64,000 nucleotides of DNA from a virus. Positions within the stretch are counted from its first letter, which is position 1. Each line of letters begins with the position of its first letter. The notes below the pieces were generated by a model. The model saw only the letters and a program-made list of their open reading frames with translations, had not been told where the DNA came from and made no database searches. This document shows positions 48,348 through 57,545 of this stretch, one piece after another. The position numbers and the translations under genes are program-made. The stretch lies in the IMG/VR virus record IMGVR_UViG_3300032053_000032, positions 21,028 to 85,027 of that record, one strand, 5' to 3'.

Positions 48348-49969
48348 TGCACGTCCAACAGCTCAAGATCAGCGACTTCATGTCTCACGATGCGAGCGTG
48401 ATCAACTTCCCGTCGTCTGGGATCGTCGTCGTCACAGGCGAAAATGGCGCTGGGAAGTCGTCCATCATTGAAGCCACTGCCGTGGGCCTGTGGGGGCGCT
48501 CGCTTCGCGGCACGAATCCCTGGCGCAAAGAAGCTGCTGGGCAGGTGCTCGTCACGACGGACAAGCTCGTGGTCTACCGGAACCGTTCTGCTTCGCGCAC
48601 CTCGATGCACTGGCGCCTGGCGACCGAAGTCGACGGGGTGTCGTTCGAGTCGACCACCAAGGCGCAGGCAGCCCTGGAAGATCACGTTGGCACGTTCGAC
48701 GTTTGGCGCCGGACTCACTGCTTTTCGGCTTCCGATGCCAGCCACTTCACGATGGCCACGGACGGTGAGCGCAAGCGGCTGCTAGAGTCGATTCTCGGAA
48801 TCGACAGGTTCGACGCTGCTCTTAACCTCTGCCGGTTGGACATACGGAGCGCGCAGGTAGCCGCTTCAGGCGCCCGAGAGGAGCAGGCCAAGTACATCGA
48901 GCGCGTCGCCCGCTACGAAAAGCAGATCGCCGATCTCAACGTTGCTGCTCCCAAAGCGTCGACCGCGGATCCTGCTGATCTTGAGAGAAAGATGGCGACG
49001 CTCATCAAGCTGGAAGTTGGATGCCGTGCTGACATTGCTGCCGCGAACGCGCTCCTCGCTGCGATGGCGCGCGTGACCGGGCAGATCGAGGAGCGGCTCC
49101 GGGTAGCGCGTCTGCGCGGCAAGGCACCCACGGTTTGCAGCTCGTGCGGGCAGAAGCTACCGGCCCACAAGCTTCACGACTACGCCGCCGAGACGTCAGC
49201 CCTCATCGCAGAACTGGACGCGCTCACGGTGGATCAAGCTGAAGAGGCTGCTGGTCTTCACGCGTCCTGCTCTGAACTAAGCGATGAACTAGCTAGCATC
49301 AGGACGCGCTATCAAGGTGTAAGCACCAAGCTACAGGAGGCCCGTGTTGTCGCCGAACGGCTAGCTACGTACGACCAGCTTCGCGGACTGGCTCAGGTAG
49401 GGCTCACGGCCGCGCAGGATGCCCTCCAGCAAGCTGCGAGCAAGATCACCGCGGCGAACTCCAAGCTCGCGCTGCTTGACGCCGTAGCGACCGTGTTGGG
49501 ACTTCGTGGTGTTCGCGCTCATGTGCTCGGGCGGGCGCTCTCGGGCATCGAGACGTGCGCCAACTCCTGGCTAGGGCGCATCGCTGGTCCCGACCTGCAG
49601 CTCACGCTGAAGTCCTACGTTGAGAAGAAGTCCGGCGGCGTGTCGGACGCGCTCGGTCTGGAGATCCGCGGCGCGGGCGGCGGGGAAGGGTACCGTGCAG
49701 CATCCGGTGGTGAGCGCCGCCGCATCGACATCGCTCTCCTGCTCGCGCTCGCTGAAGTCTCACAGCAAGCCTTCGGGCAGGATCCAGGCACGCTGTTCTT
49801 CGATGAGGTCTTCGACGCGCTTGACGCCGATGGGGTAGAAGCCGTATCCGTCGCGCTTGGTGAGCTAGCAGAGGACCGCGTCGTGGTAATCGTGAGCCAC
49901 TCGTCGGAGCTTGTCGCGCGGCTTCCTGCTACGTTGCGCCTGCACGTTTCCCACGGAAAGGTTTCCTGA
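48347..49969 (+). CDS. SbcC/gp46-like SMC-type ATPase
   Basis: 540 residues. Walker A GENGAGKSS near 30, zinc hook CSSC near 264, ABC signature SGGERRRIDIALLLALA near 450 and Walker B LFFDEVFDALD near 483. The coiled-coil arms are short, as in gp46. Acts with the SbcD-like subunit. Overlaps its neighbours on both sides. Confidence 0.85.
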   Translation: MHVQQLKISDFMSHDASVINFPSSGIVVVTGENGAGKSSIIEATAVGLWGRSLRGTNPWRKEAAGQVLVTTDKLVVYRNRSASRTSMHWRLATEVDGVSFESTTKAQAALEDHVGTFDVWRRTHCFSASDASHFTMATDGERKRLLESILGIDRFDAALNLCRLDIRSAQVAASGAREEQAKYIERVARYEKQIADLNVAAPKASTADPADLERKMATLIKLEVGCRADIAAANALLAAMARVTGQIEERLRVARLRGKAPTVCSSCGQKLPAHKLHDYAAETSALIAELDALTVDQAEEAAGLHASCSELSDELASIRTRYQGVSTKLQEARVVAERLATYDQLRGLAQVGLTAAQDALQQAASKITAANSKLALLDAVATVLGLRGVRAHVLGRALSGIETCANSWLGRIAGPDLQLTLKSYVEKKSGGVSDALGLEIRGAGGGEGYRAASGGERRRIDIALLLALAEVSQQAFGQDPGTLFFDEVFDALDADGVEAVSVALGELAEDRVVVIVSHSSELVARLPATLRLHVSHGKVS

Positions 49970-50541
49970 TGGACGCCAAGATCACTTCGCCGAATCCGCT
50001 ATCTGCTCCTGTTCACCCGCTCGACTCTCTCAAGTGGGTAGACCCGACCACGCTGCACGCGAATGGCTGGAATCCGAATCGCGTATTCGGCCCCGAGTTT
50101 GAGCTGCTGAAGCTCTCAATCCTTGAAGATGGGTGGACGCAGCCCGTAGTCGCTCGCCCAGATGGCACCATCATCGACGGCTTTCACCGCTGGACCTTGT
50201 CCCTGAAGGATGAAGACGTCCGCCGCGTATCTGGCGGCCTTGTCCCGGTGGTCTTCACGCGTTCGACCGACGCCGCTGCACAGATGATGTCGACCGTGCG
50301 GCACAACCGCGCGCGCGGACAGCACGGGATTCTGGCGATGGGTGAGATCGTCCGCACGATCCGCGCGGAGGGCGTATCCGACGAGGAGATCTGCCGCCGC
50401 CTCGGGATGGAGATCGAGGAGCTGGACCGTCTCGGCGAGACGCGCTCGATGGCAGAGCGGCACGGTCAGGACTCGTTCGGGAAGGGATGGGTCCCGGTTC
50501 CAGAAGCTGGCGGGCTCTCCAAGAAAAAGAAGAAGTCCTAG
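49969..50541 (+). CDS. ParB/IbrB-like protein 1
   Basis: 190 residues. ParB nuclease-type domain with GPEFELLKLSILEDGWTQPV, then DGTIIDGFHRWTLSL and VRHNRARGQHG. Lys-rich end (LSKKKKKS). Paired with a converging IbrA-like PAPS reductase whose stop it overlaps by 4 bp, as in IbrAB gene pairs. Confidence 0.75.
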   Translation: MDAKITSPNPLSAPVHPLDSLKWVDPTTLHANGWNPNRVFGPEFELLKLSILEDGWTQPVVARPDGTIIDGFHRWTLSLKDEDVRRVSGGLVPVVFTRSTDAAAQMMSTVRHNRARGQHGILAMGEIVRTIRAEGVSDEEICRRLGMEIEELDRLGETRSMAERHGQDSFGKGWVPVPEAGGLSKKKKKS

Positions 50542-51734
50542 CTGTCGTCCTCTTCGAGCATCCCCTGATCGTTTGCGATCAGCTCAACTGGAATCGCCGC
50601 CATCGCTGCGTACTGCATGCGTCCCTTGAAATCCCCCTTCATCACGACCTTGAGCAGGTACTTCCAGTACGAGTCGATTACTGGCTTGTTGCCGGTCTTC
50701 TTGTTCCAGTACCTGAGCGACCACCGTACGCATTCAGCGATGCGCGGACGGTCGGCCGGCATCCACTTTAGGATCTCCTCGCGAACGCGCTCCTCCCACG
50801 TCTGTCCAGGCGCAGGACCAGGGATGTCCGCAGCGCTCGCTCCATACAGAGGCGACCTGCTGTACTTCGCCGCTGTGCGGGCACCTGGTACCCTACCGAT
50901 GCACTTCTCCCACAGCTCTGGCCAGCAGAGCGCCCAGTACCAGAGGCCGCGTGACGGCTCCTCGCCGAACGGCGGTGCGCACCGCTGCGAAGCCATGGGA
51001 ACCCCAACTGCCGAGAGGAGTTCGTACGTCTTGTTGGTATCCCAGCCGAACTTGGCCGGCGCTGTCCAGACGTCCTCGGTCTTCCAGTCATAGATGGGCT
51101 TCGCCTTGTAGATCCCGTTACCGTCGGCGAAGTTGTCCACGTGGATGTAATTGTCCTCGGTCCGCCCGATGACCGAGTGATACCTCAGCATGGACTCTTG
51201 AGCGCGCACGCCGTTCAACTGGCAAACCGTTCCCCACTCGCGGGGGTAGATGAACTCGTTACACTTCGGCATCGAGCGCCGTTCCCAGCGTGGGAGCATG
51301 TCAGCCGTGATCGCCCCTTCGGGCAGAGCGCGTACCCAGATCTTCTCGTCTTCGGGTGCCCACGGTGACCACCACGGCTGACGCTCGGAGCAGGAGTTCC
51401 TGTGCATCACGGGTAGGCACAGCCACCGGAGGTTCACGCCGTCCATCTGCCGGACGCGCTCGACGTACTCCACGGTTTGCAGGCTGATGCACTCCTCGTC
51501 GAAGAACGCTACGTCGATCGGGAGCTTGCCCTTCTGACGCGCAACATCGAGTGCAACCTGCAGGACCACGGTCGAGTCCTTGCCACCAGAGAACGCCACC
51601 GAGATACGGTCGAACCTGTCGACCAGCTTGGCAACGCGCTCGCACGACATGTCGTACACGTTCTCGGTGGAGAACTCGCGCCGCACCTTTGGTAGATAGC
51701 CTTCCTTGGCAAACTCGCGGCGTACCTTGCTCAC
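50538..51734 (-). CDS. IbrA-like PAPS-reductase-family protein (DUF3440 type)
   Basis: 398 residues, start ATG 51734. PP-loop SGGKDS at 49-54 marks the adenylating ATP-pyrophosphatase fold shared with PAPS reductase and DndC. The length fits DUF3440/IbrA proteins. The N-terminus repeats KVRREF twice (3-8 and 16-21). Convergent to ParB-like 1 and downstream of PAPSR 2, a cupin and ParB-like 2, all on the minus strand. Reaction in phages unknown; sulfur or nucleotide chemistry is likely. Confidence 0.75.
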   Translation of the reverse strand: MSKVRREFAKEGYLPKVRREFSTENVYDMSCERVAKLVDRFDRISVAFSGGKDSTVVLQVALDVARQKGKLPIDVAFFDEECISLQTVEYVERVRQMDGVNLRWLCLPVMHRNSCSERQPWWSPWAPEDEKIWVRALPEGAITADMLPRWERRSMPKCNEFIYPREWGTVCQLNGVRAQESMLRYHSVIGRTEDNYIHVDNFADGNGIYKAKPIYDWKTEDVWTAPAKFGWDTNKTYELLSAVGVPMASQRCAPPFGEEPSRGLWYWALCWPELWEKCIGRVPGARTAAKYSRSPLYGASAADIPGPAPGQTWEERVREEILKWMPADRPRIAECVRWSLRYWNKKTGNKPVIDSYWKYLLKVVMKGDFKGRMQYAAMAAIPVELIANDQGMLEEDDS

Positions 51735-52570
51735 TTGGGTGTCAACCCACGTCCCGAGCCAACGATCTTGCTGCGTCTCTCCGGAGAGAGCGAGAGGATC
51801 TCCTCGATCTGCGCGCTGTACTTCGTGAGGATCGACGGCTCAAGGCGCATCGTGTCTTCTCGGGAGGCGAGAGGCCATGCCACACCTCCGAGCTTGAAGC
51901 CACCCTCGATGGCGTAGAAGGCCGGTAGCTTCAGATCGTGCTTGGCCATGTACGCGAATACCGCCTCGTGCGGCCAATCGTAGATCGGATTGACGACGGT
52001 GTAGCCATCCTTGCTGCGGTTGAAACCCTCGCCGTTTCCGACGTGATTCCCGTCGATAGTGCGTCGTCCAAGCAAGACCGCATCGAGGTTGTACTTCTTA
52101 AAGAAGAGGCGCTGCGCTCGCCAGTTCATGCTCATGCCGGTCGTGCTGTCCTTGGAGAAGCTCTTTTCCCGGCCTACACGTCCAGGCCAGAAGGCCGTGG
52201 GGTTCTTGCGGAGCCAATCCCAGCTCAGCCCTCGGTCCGTGCGGATCACTCCAGGTGGCGTGTGCTTCGCCAGGAAGTCGACGAACGTCGTGAACTCGAA
52301 CGTTGGCTCAACAACGATGATGAAGCCGTCCCGGATGCCAAGCTGAGCGAGCGCCAGGTGGTACAGAACTTGTGAGTCCTTACCCCCAGACCAGCCAACG
52401 AACAGTCGCGGCCCGATGTCCTTCTGCGCCTTTTCGATCCGCCGGACCGCTCGCCCTACGAACTCGTCCAGCTCCTCTTCGGAGATGTAGTCGAACGGGT
52501 TGGCCTGCACGATGCGCCACGCGCTGTCCGGGATGTTCTTGCTGTGCTTGACCCCGAGGATCGTGTGCAT
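51731..52570 (-). CDS. PAPS-reductase-family protein 2
   Basis: 279 residues from ATG 52570, 2 nt after the cupin stop. SGGKDSQVLYHLAL at 61-74 is the PP-loop; IVVEPTFEFTTFVDFLAK and LGRRTIDGN follow as in the family. Shorter than PAPSR 1 and clearly diverged. Overlaps PAPSR 1 start by ATGA. Confidence 0.75.
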   Translation of the reverse strand: MHTILGVKHSKNIPDSAWRIVQANPFDYISEEELDEFVGRAVRRIEKAQKDIGPRLFVGWSGGKDSQVLYHLALAQLGIRDGFIIVVEPTFEFTTFVDFLAKHTPPGVIRTDRGLSWDWLRKNPTAFWPGRVGREKSFSKDSTTGMSMNWRAQRLFFKKYNLDAVLLGRRTIDGNHVGNGEGFNRSKDGYTVVNPIYDWPHEAVFAYMAKHDLKLPAFYAIEGGFKLGGVAWPLASREDTMRLEPSILTKYSAQIEEILSLSPERRSKIVGSGRGLTPK

Positions 52571-52572
52571 AA

Positions 52573-53289
52573 TTACGCGCCTTCGTGCTTGGTCGAGTCC
52601 GCGTTGATGTACGTGCGGTTCTTCATCGGGTGCATCGTGTCCGACGGTCCCCAGTCCGAGTCCGGATGGAATGCGATGATGTCCATGTCCTCGTCGGACT
52701 CCGTCGTTCGGAAGGAGTGCATCTCCTGAGCATCGAGCGCGAAGATGCAGCCTGGCGACAGCGCGTGCTCCCACATGTCACTCCTGCCGATCCTGTTCGG
52801 ACCGAAGGCGATCCCGTGACCGCGCGCCACGACGCCGAGTCGGATCGACGGGTGCGTGTGCTGCGACTGCTTGATCCCCGGAGGGAAGTGCAGGTAGTTC
52901 AGAACCGGGTCGCCAAGGCGCGCCGGGTAGGCCAGCATCGAGTCGGAGCAGCCGTCGATGTAGCTGAGGCGCCCCTGCTTCTCCGTGCCGCCCATCGAGA
53001 GCTGCGCGCGATGCCCGTAGCGGTAGAACACCACGACCTTCCCATCGGCGTCTGGGGTGAGTATCCACTCACCTGGTATCGCGAAGAAGCTGCCCTCCTT
53101 GAGGGTTGCCAAGATCCCGGGCGCGCTGACTTCGGCGTATCCGGAGAGCACATAGCCGTAAGAGGTCCCGGTCCGCTCGCCGACTTCCTGACCTACCCCG
53201 GTCGGCCCGTACACGACCAGCTTGGACGGGTACATGGTTTCGCTGAAGTCGAACTGGTCGCCGTGCTTCGGTTCCTTGATGAGCTTCAT
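52573..53289 (-). CDS. Cupin-fold protein
   Basis: 238 residues. Beta-rich with the cupin motif HTHPSIRLGVVARGHGIAFG near 144-163 and a first half that may be a second cupin (SYGYVLSGYAEVSAPGILAT). Cupins bind metals for diverse chemistry. Its location between ParB-like 2 and PAPSR 2 suggests it belongs to the same pathway. Confidence 0.65.
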   Translation of the reverse strand: MKLIKEPKHGDQFDFSETMYPSKLVVYGPTGVGQEVGERTGTSYGYVLSGYAEVSAPGILATLKEGSFFAIPGEWILTPDADGKVVVFYRYGHRAQLSMGGTEKQGRLSYIDGCSDSMLAYPARLGDPVLNYLHFPPGIKQSQHTHPSIRLGVVARGHGIAFGPNRIGRSDMWEHALSPGCIFALDAQEMHSFRTTESDEDMDIIAFHPDSDWGPSDTMHPMKNRTYINADSTKHEGA

Positions 53290-53298
53290 CGTCGTCTC

Positions 53299-54006
53299 CT
53301 ACTCCGCTTGAGTGTCCGTGAACGTCTCGCAGATGCGCGCCAAGGCATCTGCGGTTGTGCCGCCGTCCTTCTTCTTCGACTGCTTCAGCGCCGCCAGCAC
53401 CGTGAGGTTCTGCTCCTTGGTGAGCGACACCGAGAAGTTGAGGAACTCCGAAGGAGGCAGGGCTGCCGCGGGGCCATGACCTGTCTCGTTCGTACCACCT
53501 GGTGGGGGTGCTGTCATGTCATCGAGGAAGGACGTCCCAGCCGCAGCGAGCTGTTCGATCTCGACCGACGTGAATCCTGTGGTCTTGACGATCCAGTCAG
53601 CCGTCGCCTTGGACGGATCCTGCGCCATCATCTCGTCGATGTACGCGGTCAGCCCGGCGTAGTCCCAGTCTGCGGAGATGCGGTTGAGCGCGAGCACCAG
53701 CGCCTTCGCTTGGGTGTCGTCGGTAACATCCACGATCACGACGTGAACCTTGGCCGCGCCGCTCGTCTTCAGCTCGTCGTACCTGTGATGGCCGTTCAGG
53801 ATCTCGTAACGGCCCTTGGTCTTCCCCTCCCGGACGATGATCGGCTCGACCACGCCGAACTCGTGAAGCGAGCTGTGCAGAACCGCCTTCATCCCTGCCT
53901 GCATCACGCGAGGGTTGCCCGCGGCGAACCCATCGATCTTATCGAGAGGCACCTCCGCGAGCTTCTTGATCCTGGAAACAGGGGCGCTTAGCGTCGTGGT
54001 TGTCAT
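53299..54006 (-). CDS. ParB-like protein 2
   Basis: 235 residues from ATG 54006, 7 nt below a promoter-like -10. ParB-type domain: VPLDKIDGFAAGNPR, then EFGVVEPIIVREGK, GRYEILNGHHRYDELKTSG and ALNRISADWDYAGL. Pro/Gly linker near 165-185, then a Lys-rich helix. First gene of a four-gene minus-strand unit. Confidence 0.75.
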   Translation of the reverse strand: MTTTTLSAPVSRIKKLAEVPLDKIDGFAAGNPRVMQAGMKAVLHSSLHEFGVVEPIIVREGKTKGRYEILNGHHRYDELKTSGAAKVHVVIVDVTDDTQAKALVLALNRISADWDYAGLTAYIDEMMAQDPSKATADWIVKTTGFTSVEIEQLAAAGTSFLDDMTAPPPGGTNETGHGPAAALPPSEFLNFSVSLTKEQNLTVLAALKQSKKKDGGTTADALARICETFTDTQAE

Positions 54007-54042
54007 CGAGGACAGTCTGCCTGGGATGCGCAAAAAGGACAA
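54007..54042 (-). promoter_or_regulatory. Leaderless-type promoter of the ParB/PAPSR operon
   Basis: TTGTCC, 17 nt, CAGACT, 7 nt, ATG on the minus strand. It has the geometry of the 22-30 kb cassettes but not the GAAAGCG spacer, so it is a looser match. Confidence 0.4.
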
Positions 54043-54130
54043 GCTGCTTAAGGCGCAGCAAGAAATCCCAAGTTAGGGCTACACTCCCGATGATGTCGGG
54101 AAAGGTGGACAGCAAGAAGGTGCGTGCACT

Positions 54131-54487
54131 TTGTGGCGGGTGACCAAAGTAGATGAACAGCTAGAGCACGGACTTCCATTCGCGTTCCGCCTTACATCAG
54201 GCGAGCTAGGCACCCAGAGCCTGCGCATCACGCACTTCCCTCGTCATGGAAGTCGTGCCTTCCTACGTCTGACGTATCCGCGCGACTTGATAGCTACAGA
54301 GCAGAGGTTCCTGTGTATGATTGACGAGTTAGCGCCTGTTCATGAAAGCTGCATCATCGGCTATGCGTTCCTCTCCGAGCTGGCCCTTGCTGATACAGAT
54401 CCCGGTGTAGCCCTCCTACACCGCTTCCAGCACGAAGCCTGCTTCGTGTGCTGTCCCTTCCTTGACCAGAATGTGCAGGCCAAGTAG
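54131..54487 (+). CDS. Small hypothetical protein upstream of terminase
   Basis: 118 residues if TTG 54131 is used, 115 from GTG 54140; neither has a strong SD. Beta-rich (LPFAFRLTSGELGTQSLRIT) with Cys near the end (EACFVCCPFLD). The small terminase candidate follows 16 bp later. Confidence 0.4.
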   Translation: MWRVTKVDEQLEHGLPFAFRLTSGELGTQSLRITHFPRHGSRAFLRLTYPRDLIATEQRFLCMIDELAPVHESCIIGYAFLSELALADTDPGVALLHRFQHEACFVCCPFLDQNVQAK

Positions 54488-54503
54488 GATTGACCACATT
54501 CTC

Positions 54504-55259
54504 ATGACTTCAGCGCGCCGCAGTTACATTCACGTTGACAAGGCTGTCTACGAAAAGATCCTCGCCATGTCTCGGGCCGGGGCACCTGCCGTCACCATCT
54601 CGAAGGAACTCAACCTCGCGCGCGGTACGGTAGCCAAGGCGATGAACACCGGATGGCCCCTCCGCGGCTTCCCGTCCATCAAGGACGTCCTCGCTGGAGA
54701 CAAGCAGGCGGCCCGCGCTGCGGAGCGTGTAGCGAGCGAGCAAGATGCCGTAAGAAGCCTGGAAGAACGCGACCTTGCGCGTAAGCAGGCGGTCGACACT
54801 ATGCTCGCCGAACTGCGGATGATGGGTATCGCCCGGAACGGTGTGACCGGCGTCCTCGCCATCGCCGCCGAGCTGGTACCCGCGATGGTCATCGTAGGGC
54901 GCGGGCTCTCCGACCTGATCAAGCGCAAGATGGCCGACGGTGAGATCGACATCGACGAAGGGCTCCGCATCCTCGGGCGAATGAGCTACATGATCCGCCA
55001 GGGCGTCGGCGCAGCCAGCGATCTCATCTCGTCCGAGCGCGAACGTCAGACCACGCCGGATGGCGCTCCGCAGGCGGACACCGTCGAGGACATGACCGAT
55101 GAGCAGGCCCTCGCGCAGCTCGAACAAGTCCGCGAGATGCTCGACGTCACGCACGCCCGTGGCTTCATCGTCATCGAGGGTGGAAAGTCACGCGTTGGCG
55201 ACGGAGAAGGCACCCCAGTTCAGCCGATCCAACCAGGTACGCCACCGTCGGTCGCATGA
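54504..55259 (+). CDS. Terminase small subunit candidate
   Basis: 251 residues from ATG 54504 (AGGAT upstream). N-terminal helix-turn-helix (VTISKELNLARGTVAKAMN near 30-48) and a long helical middle suited to oligomerisation; the C-terminus is Pro/Gly-rich. It overlaps the large terminase by ATGA. Would recognise the packaging start site. Assigned mainly by HTH plus position. Confidence 0.6.
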   Translation: MTSARRSYIHVDKAVYEKILAMSRAGAPAVTISKELNLARGTVAKAMNTGWPLRGFPSIKDVLAGDKQAARAAERVASEQDAVRSLEERDLARKQAVDTMLAELRMMGIARNGVTGVLAIAAELVPAMVIVGRGLSDLIKRKMADGEIDIDEGLRILGRMSYMIRQGVGAASDLISSERERQTTPDGAPQADTVEDMTDEQALAQLEQVREMLDVTHARGFIVIEGGKSRVGDGEGTPVQPIQPGTPPSVA

Positions 55260-56722
55260 CCGCCCCTGCCTCGCTTCGTAGCCTGAACCACAAGTCCTTC
55301 CGCGCGCAGGTCGCGCTCGCGCGCCGTCATGTCGAGTACTTCCTGCCGCTCGTGATGCGGGACGAAGAGACTGGCTTGCCGATCCAGCTCGCCCCTGTTC
55401 ACCGCGCGTGGCACGAGCTGGCCACCCACTACAACCGCCTGGTCATTTGGGCGCACGTTGAGGCCGGGAAAAGCCAGCAGTTATCCATAGGTAGGGTACT
55501 TTGGGCGCTAGGCAAGAACCCGTCGCTGCGCGTCGCGATCGTCTCGAACACCTACGGGCAGGCTGAGAAGGTCGTCCGCACCATCGCGCGCTACATCGCG
55601 AAGTCCCCCGAGTTCGCTGCCGTGTTCCCGAAGTGCCGTCCTGGACTGCCGTGGTCCTCGAACATGCTTACCGTTACGCGGCCTGGCTACCCGAAGGAGC
55701 CCAGCGTTCAAGCTTTCGGCGTCCACGGCAACGTCACCGGCGCGCGCATCGACATGCTCGTGGTCGACGACATCCTCGACCCGGAGAACACCCGCAGCGT
55801 CAAGCAGCGCGATGAGGTCTGGAGCTGGTATAATGCCGCGCTCGTCGGACGCCTCACCGCCAACGCCCGTGTCATCGTCGTTGGTACCGCATACCACCCA
55901 GAGGACTTCCTGCACCGCTTCGCCAAGCAGGTGATCCAGCTCAACGGACCGGAAGCTGCTGCGCGCTTCCCCGTCATCAACGACGACGGAACCCCTCGCT
56001 GGTCGAATCGCTGGCCGCTCTCGCGCATCAACGCCAAGGCAGCTGAGCTAGGCCCGCTAGAGTTCGCCCGGCAGATGCTCTGCAAGGCGCGCGACGACGC
56101 GGAGTCCCGGTTCAAGCGCGAGTGGATCGACGTCTGCCTCGCGAACGGGAACGGCAGTAACATGTCGTATGCACTAGAGAAAGTACCGCCCGGCTACCGC
56201 ACGATCACCGGCGTCGACCTCGCGATTCAGAAGTCTGACGCCGCCGACCGCACCGCCCTGGTTACGATCGCTGTCGGGCCTGATGGGACACGCAACGTTC
56301 TCGCGGTCGAGTCCGGGAAGTGGTCCGGCCCCGAGATCATCGCCAAGATCGTGCAGACTCACGAACGCTATCATAGCGTGGTCATTATCGAAAACAACGC
56401 CGCGCAGGACTACCTGCTCCAGTTCACGCGAGCGCAGAGCGCCGTTCCGATCAAGCCTTTCACAACCGGGCGGAACAAGGCGCACCCCGAGTTTGGTGTA
56501 GAGAGTATCGCCGCCGAGATGGCCAACGGGAAGTGGAGCATCCCAAATATGAACGGGCAGGCGCACCCGGAGATCCTCGCTTGGATCGACGAGATGATGT
56601 TTTATTCACCTTTGACTCATACAGGTGATAGACTGATGGCATCATGGTTCGCACGAGAAGGGATCCGAATGATAATGCACGGGAAAGTTCAATCTGCTCC
56701 AGTGAGCTTCTCCCGACGGTAG
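55256..56722 (+). CDS. Terminase large subunit
   Basis: 488 residues. DNA-packaging ATPase and nuclease. Walker A-like AHVEAGKSQQ near 67-76 (atypical), Walker B MLVVDDILD near 166-174, motif GTAYHPED, and the RNaseH-like nuclease with GVDLAIQKSDAADRTALV near 319-336 and a later acidic residue group (VVIIENNAAQ). Cuts concatemers and pumps DNA through the portal encoded 3 kb downstream. Confidence 0.85.
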   Translation: MTAPASLRSLNHKSFRAQVALARRHVEYFLPLVMRDEETGLPIQLAPVHRAWHELATHYNRLVIWAHVEAGKSQQLSIGRVLWALGKNPSLRVAIVSNTYGQAEKVVRTIARYIAKSPEFAAVFPKCRPGLPWSSNMLTVTRPGYPKEPSVQAFGVHGNVTGARIDMLVVDDILDPENTRSVKQRDEVWSWYNAALVGRLTANARVIVVGTAYHPEDFLHRFAKQVIQLNGPEAAARFPVINDDGTPRWSNRWPLSRINAKAAELGPLEFARQMLCKARDDAESRFKREWIDVCLANGNGSNMSYALEKVPPGYRTITGVDLAIQKSDAADRTALVTIAVGPDGTRNVLAVESGKWSGPEIIAKIVQTHERYHSVVIIENNAAQDYLLQFTRAQSAVPIKPFTTGRNKAHPEFGVESIAAEMANGKWSIPNMNGQAHPEILAWIDEMMFYSPLTHTGDRLMASWFAREGIRMIMHGKVQSAPVSFSRR

Positions 56723-56892
56723 AGTGGCGTGTTGTAGTACGGGTGTGCTACCAGATCATGAGGCGAGTGCACTGTAGGTAGGCGCGAGACGAGCCCCCGT
56801 CATGTAGTGAGACGGGACGTAGTTTCGTAAGACCTTCCAACCCGGGTTCCTCGAAAAGTCTAGGCTCTGCCTGGACCTATCTCTTCAAGGTG
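56723..56892. other. Gene-free stretch after terminase
   Basis: About 170 bp with no convincing ORF. A small hairpin (CCCGTC/GACGGG) is present; a terminator follows. Nothing further is recognised. Confidence 0.4.
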
Positions 56893-56931
56893 AGCCACCC
56901 GAGCCAAAACAGGCCCGGGTGGCTTTGCTTT
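56893..56931 (+). terminator. Strong intrinsic terminator after terminase
   Basis: AGCCACCCG-AGCC, loop AAAACA, GGC-CGGGTGGCT with one mismatch, followed by TTTGCTTT. A 12-13-bp GC-rich stem plus T-rich tail is a good Rho-independent terminator. A GTG ORF starting inside it is rejected. Confidence 0.75.
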
Positions 56932-56952
56932 ATGCGAGCGAGGAGCGAGGAC

Positions 56953-57123
56953 ATGGAGTTTCAGCGAGCAGCATAGCAGCAAGTGTGCGTAACTACTCGG
57001 CGAAAATCGCGCCATTTGAAACGTCGCTGGCTACGGTGTTCACCGGCTTACTATCCGCGATGTCAAAAAGCGCTGGTCCTGGGCGCATATTTGATCGCAA
57101 CGCCCAAGCCCTTTATCGTGCCG
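56953..57123 (+). pseudogene. Frame-scrambled stretch upstream of a Cys-rich gene
   Basis: ATG 56953 has a good SD (GGAGCGAGGAC) but stops after seven codons. Coding-like segments then lie in three frames in order: NYSAKIAPFE, GYGVHRLTIRDVKKRW, and LIATPKPFIVPM leading into the gene at 57124. Each step is a -1 shift. This may be a decayed gene or lost bases. Confidence 0.25.
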
Positions 57124-57402
57124 ATGATCTGGGACAACGCGACGGAAGCTGAGCACGCTCTCGGCAACCCCGGACCGCCACGGTGCTACGAGTGCCAGGA
57201 GCTGCTCGTCCGAGCCCGCGGGCTAGCCATGAACGACTGTGGCGAGTGCGAGTCCTGCGCGCAGATGTTCTCGCCGGGTTTGCTCATCTGCCGGAACGCC
57301 GAGTGCTCCGTCGGTGGACCAGCTCTCCGCGGGCTTCCAGAGAACGCCTGGCTGGAAGAGAACGGAACGCGTCGGAACTGGCCTTGCTTAACGGCGCCAT
57401 GA
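57124..57402 (+). CDS. Cys-rich small protein
   Basis: 92 residues from ATG 57124. Cys pairs CYEC, CGEC with ESC and CRNAEC suggest zinc binding. Its N-terminus may be longer (open frame continues upstream; see the preceding stretch). First of several small Cys-rich proteins between terminase and portal. Confidence 0.45.
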   Translation: MIWDNATEAEHALGNPGPPRCYECQELLVRARGLAMNDCGECESCAQMFSPGLLICRNAECSVGGPALRGLPENAWLEENGTRRNWPCLTAP

Positions 57403-57545
57403 CGGCGCCCGTATCGTGCGTCTCGCTGTCCGGCGTCCTCACTTCGCGTCTGAACCAGTCGAGCAGTTGCGTACAAGGCCGAGCGCGCGAACGCCCTACG
57501 AATGCCGACAGTCGGCTTGCAGATCGCAGCGGTCTTACGCCATGA
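57399..57545 (+). CDS. Short ORF of uncertain coding status
   Basis: 48 residues from ATG 57399, ATGA overlap upstream and downstream, the only reason to list it. The product is Ser/Arg-rich. Alternative frames in the same stretch look equally or more protein-like (VAYKAERANALRMPTVGLQI), so this may be a shadow. Confidence 0.3.
   Translation: MTAPVSCVSLSGVLTSRLNQSSSCVQGRARERPTNADSRLADRSGLTP

Noticed and set aside
52585-53991. Long plus-strand ORF (468 codons)
   Set aside because: Shadow of the cupin and ParB-like genes on the minus strand.
56919-57152. GTG ORF of 77 codons after terminase
   Set aside because: Its start lies within the strong terminator hairpin.
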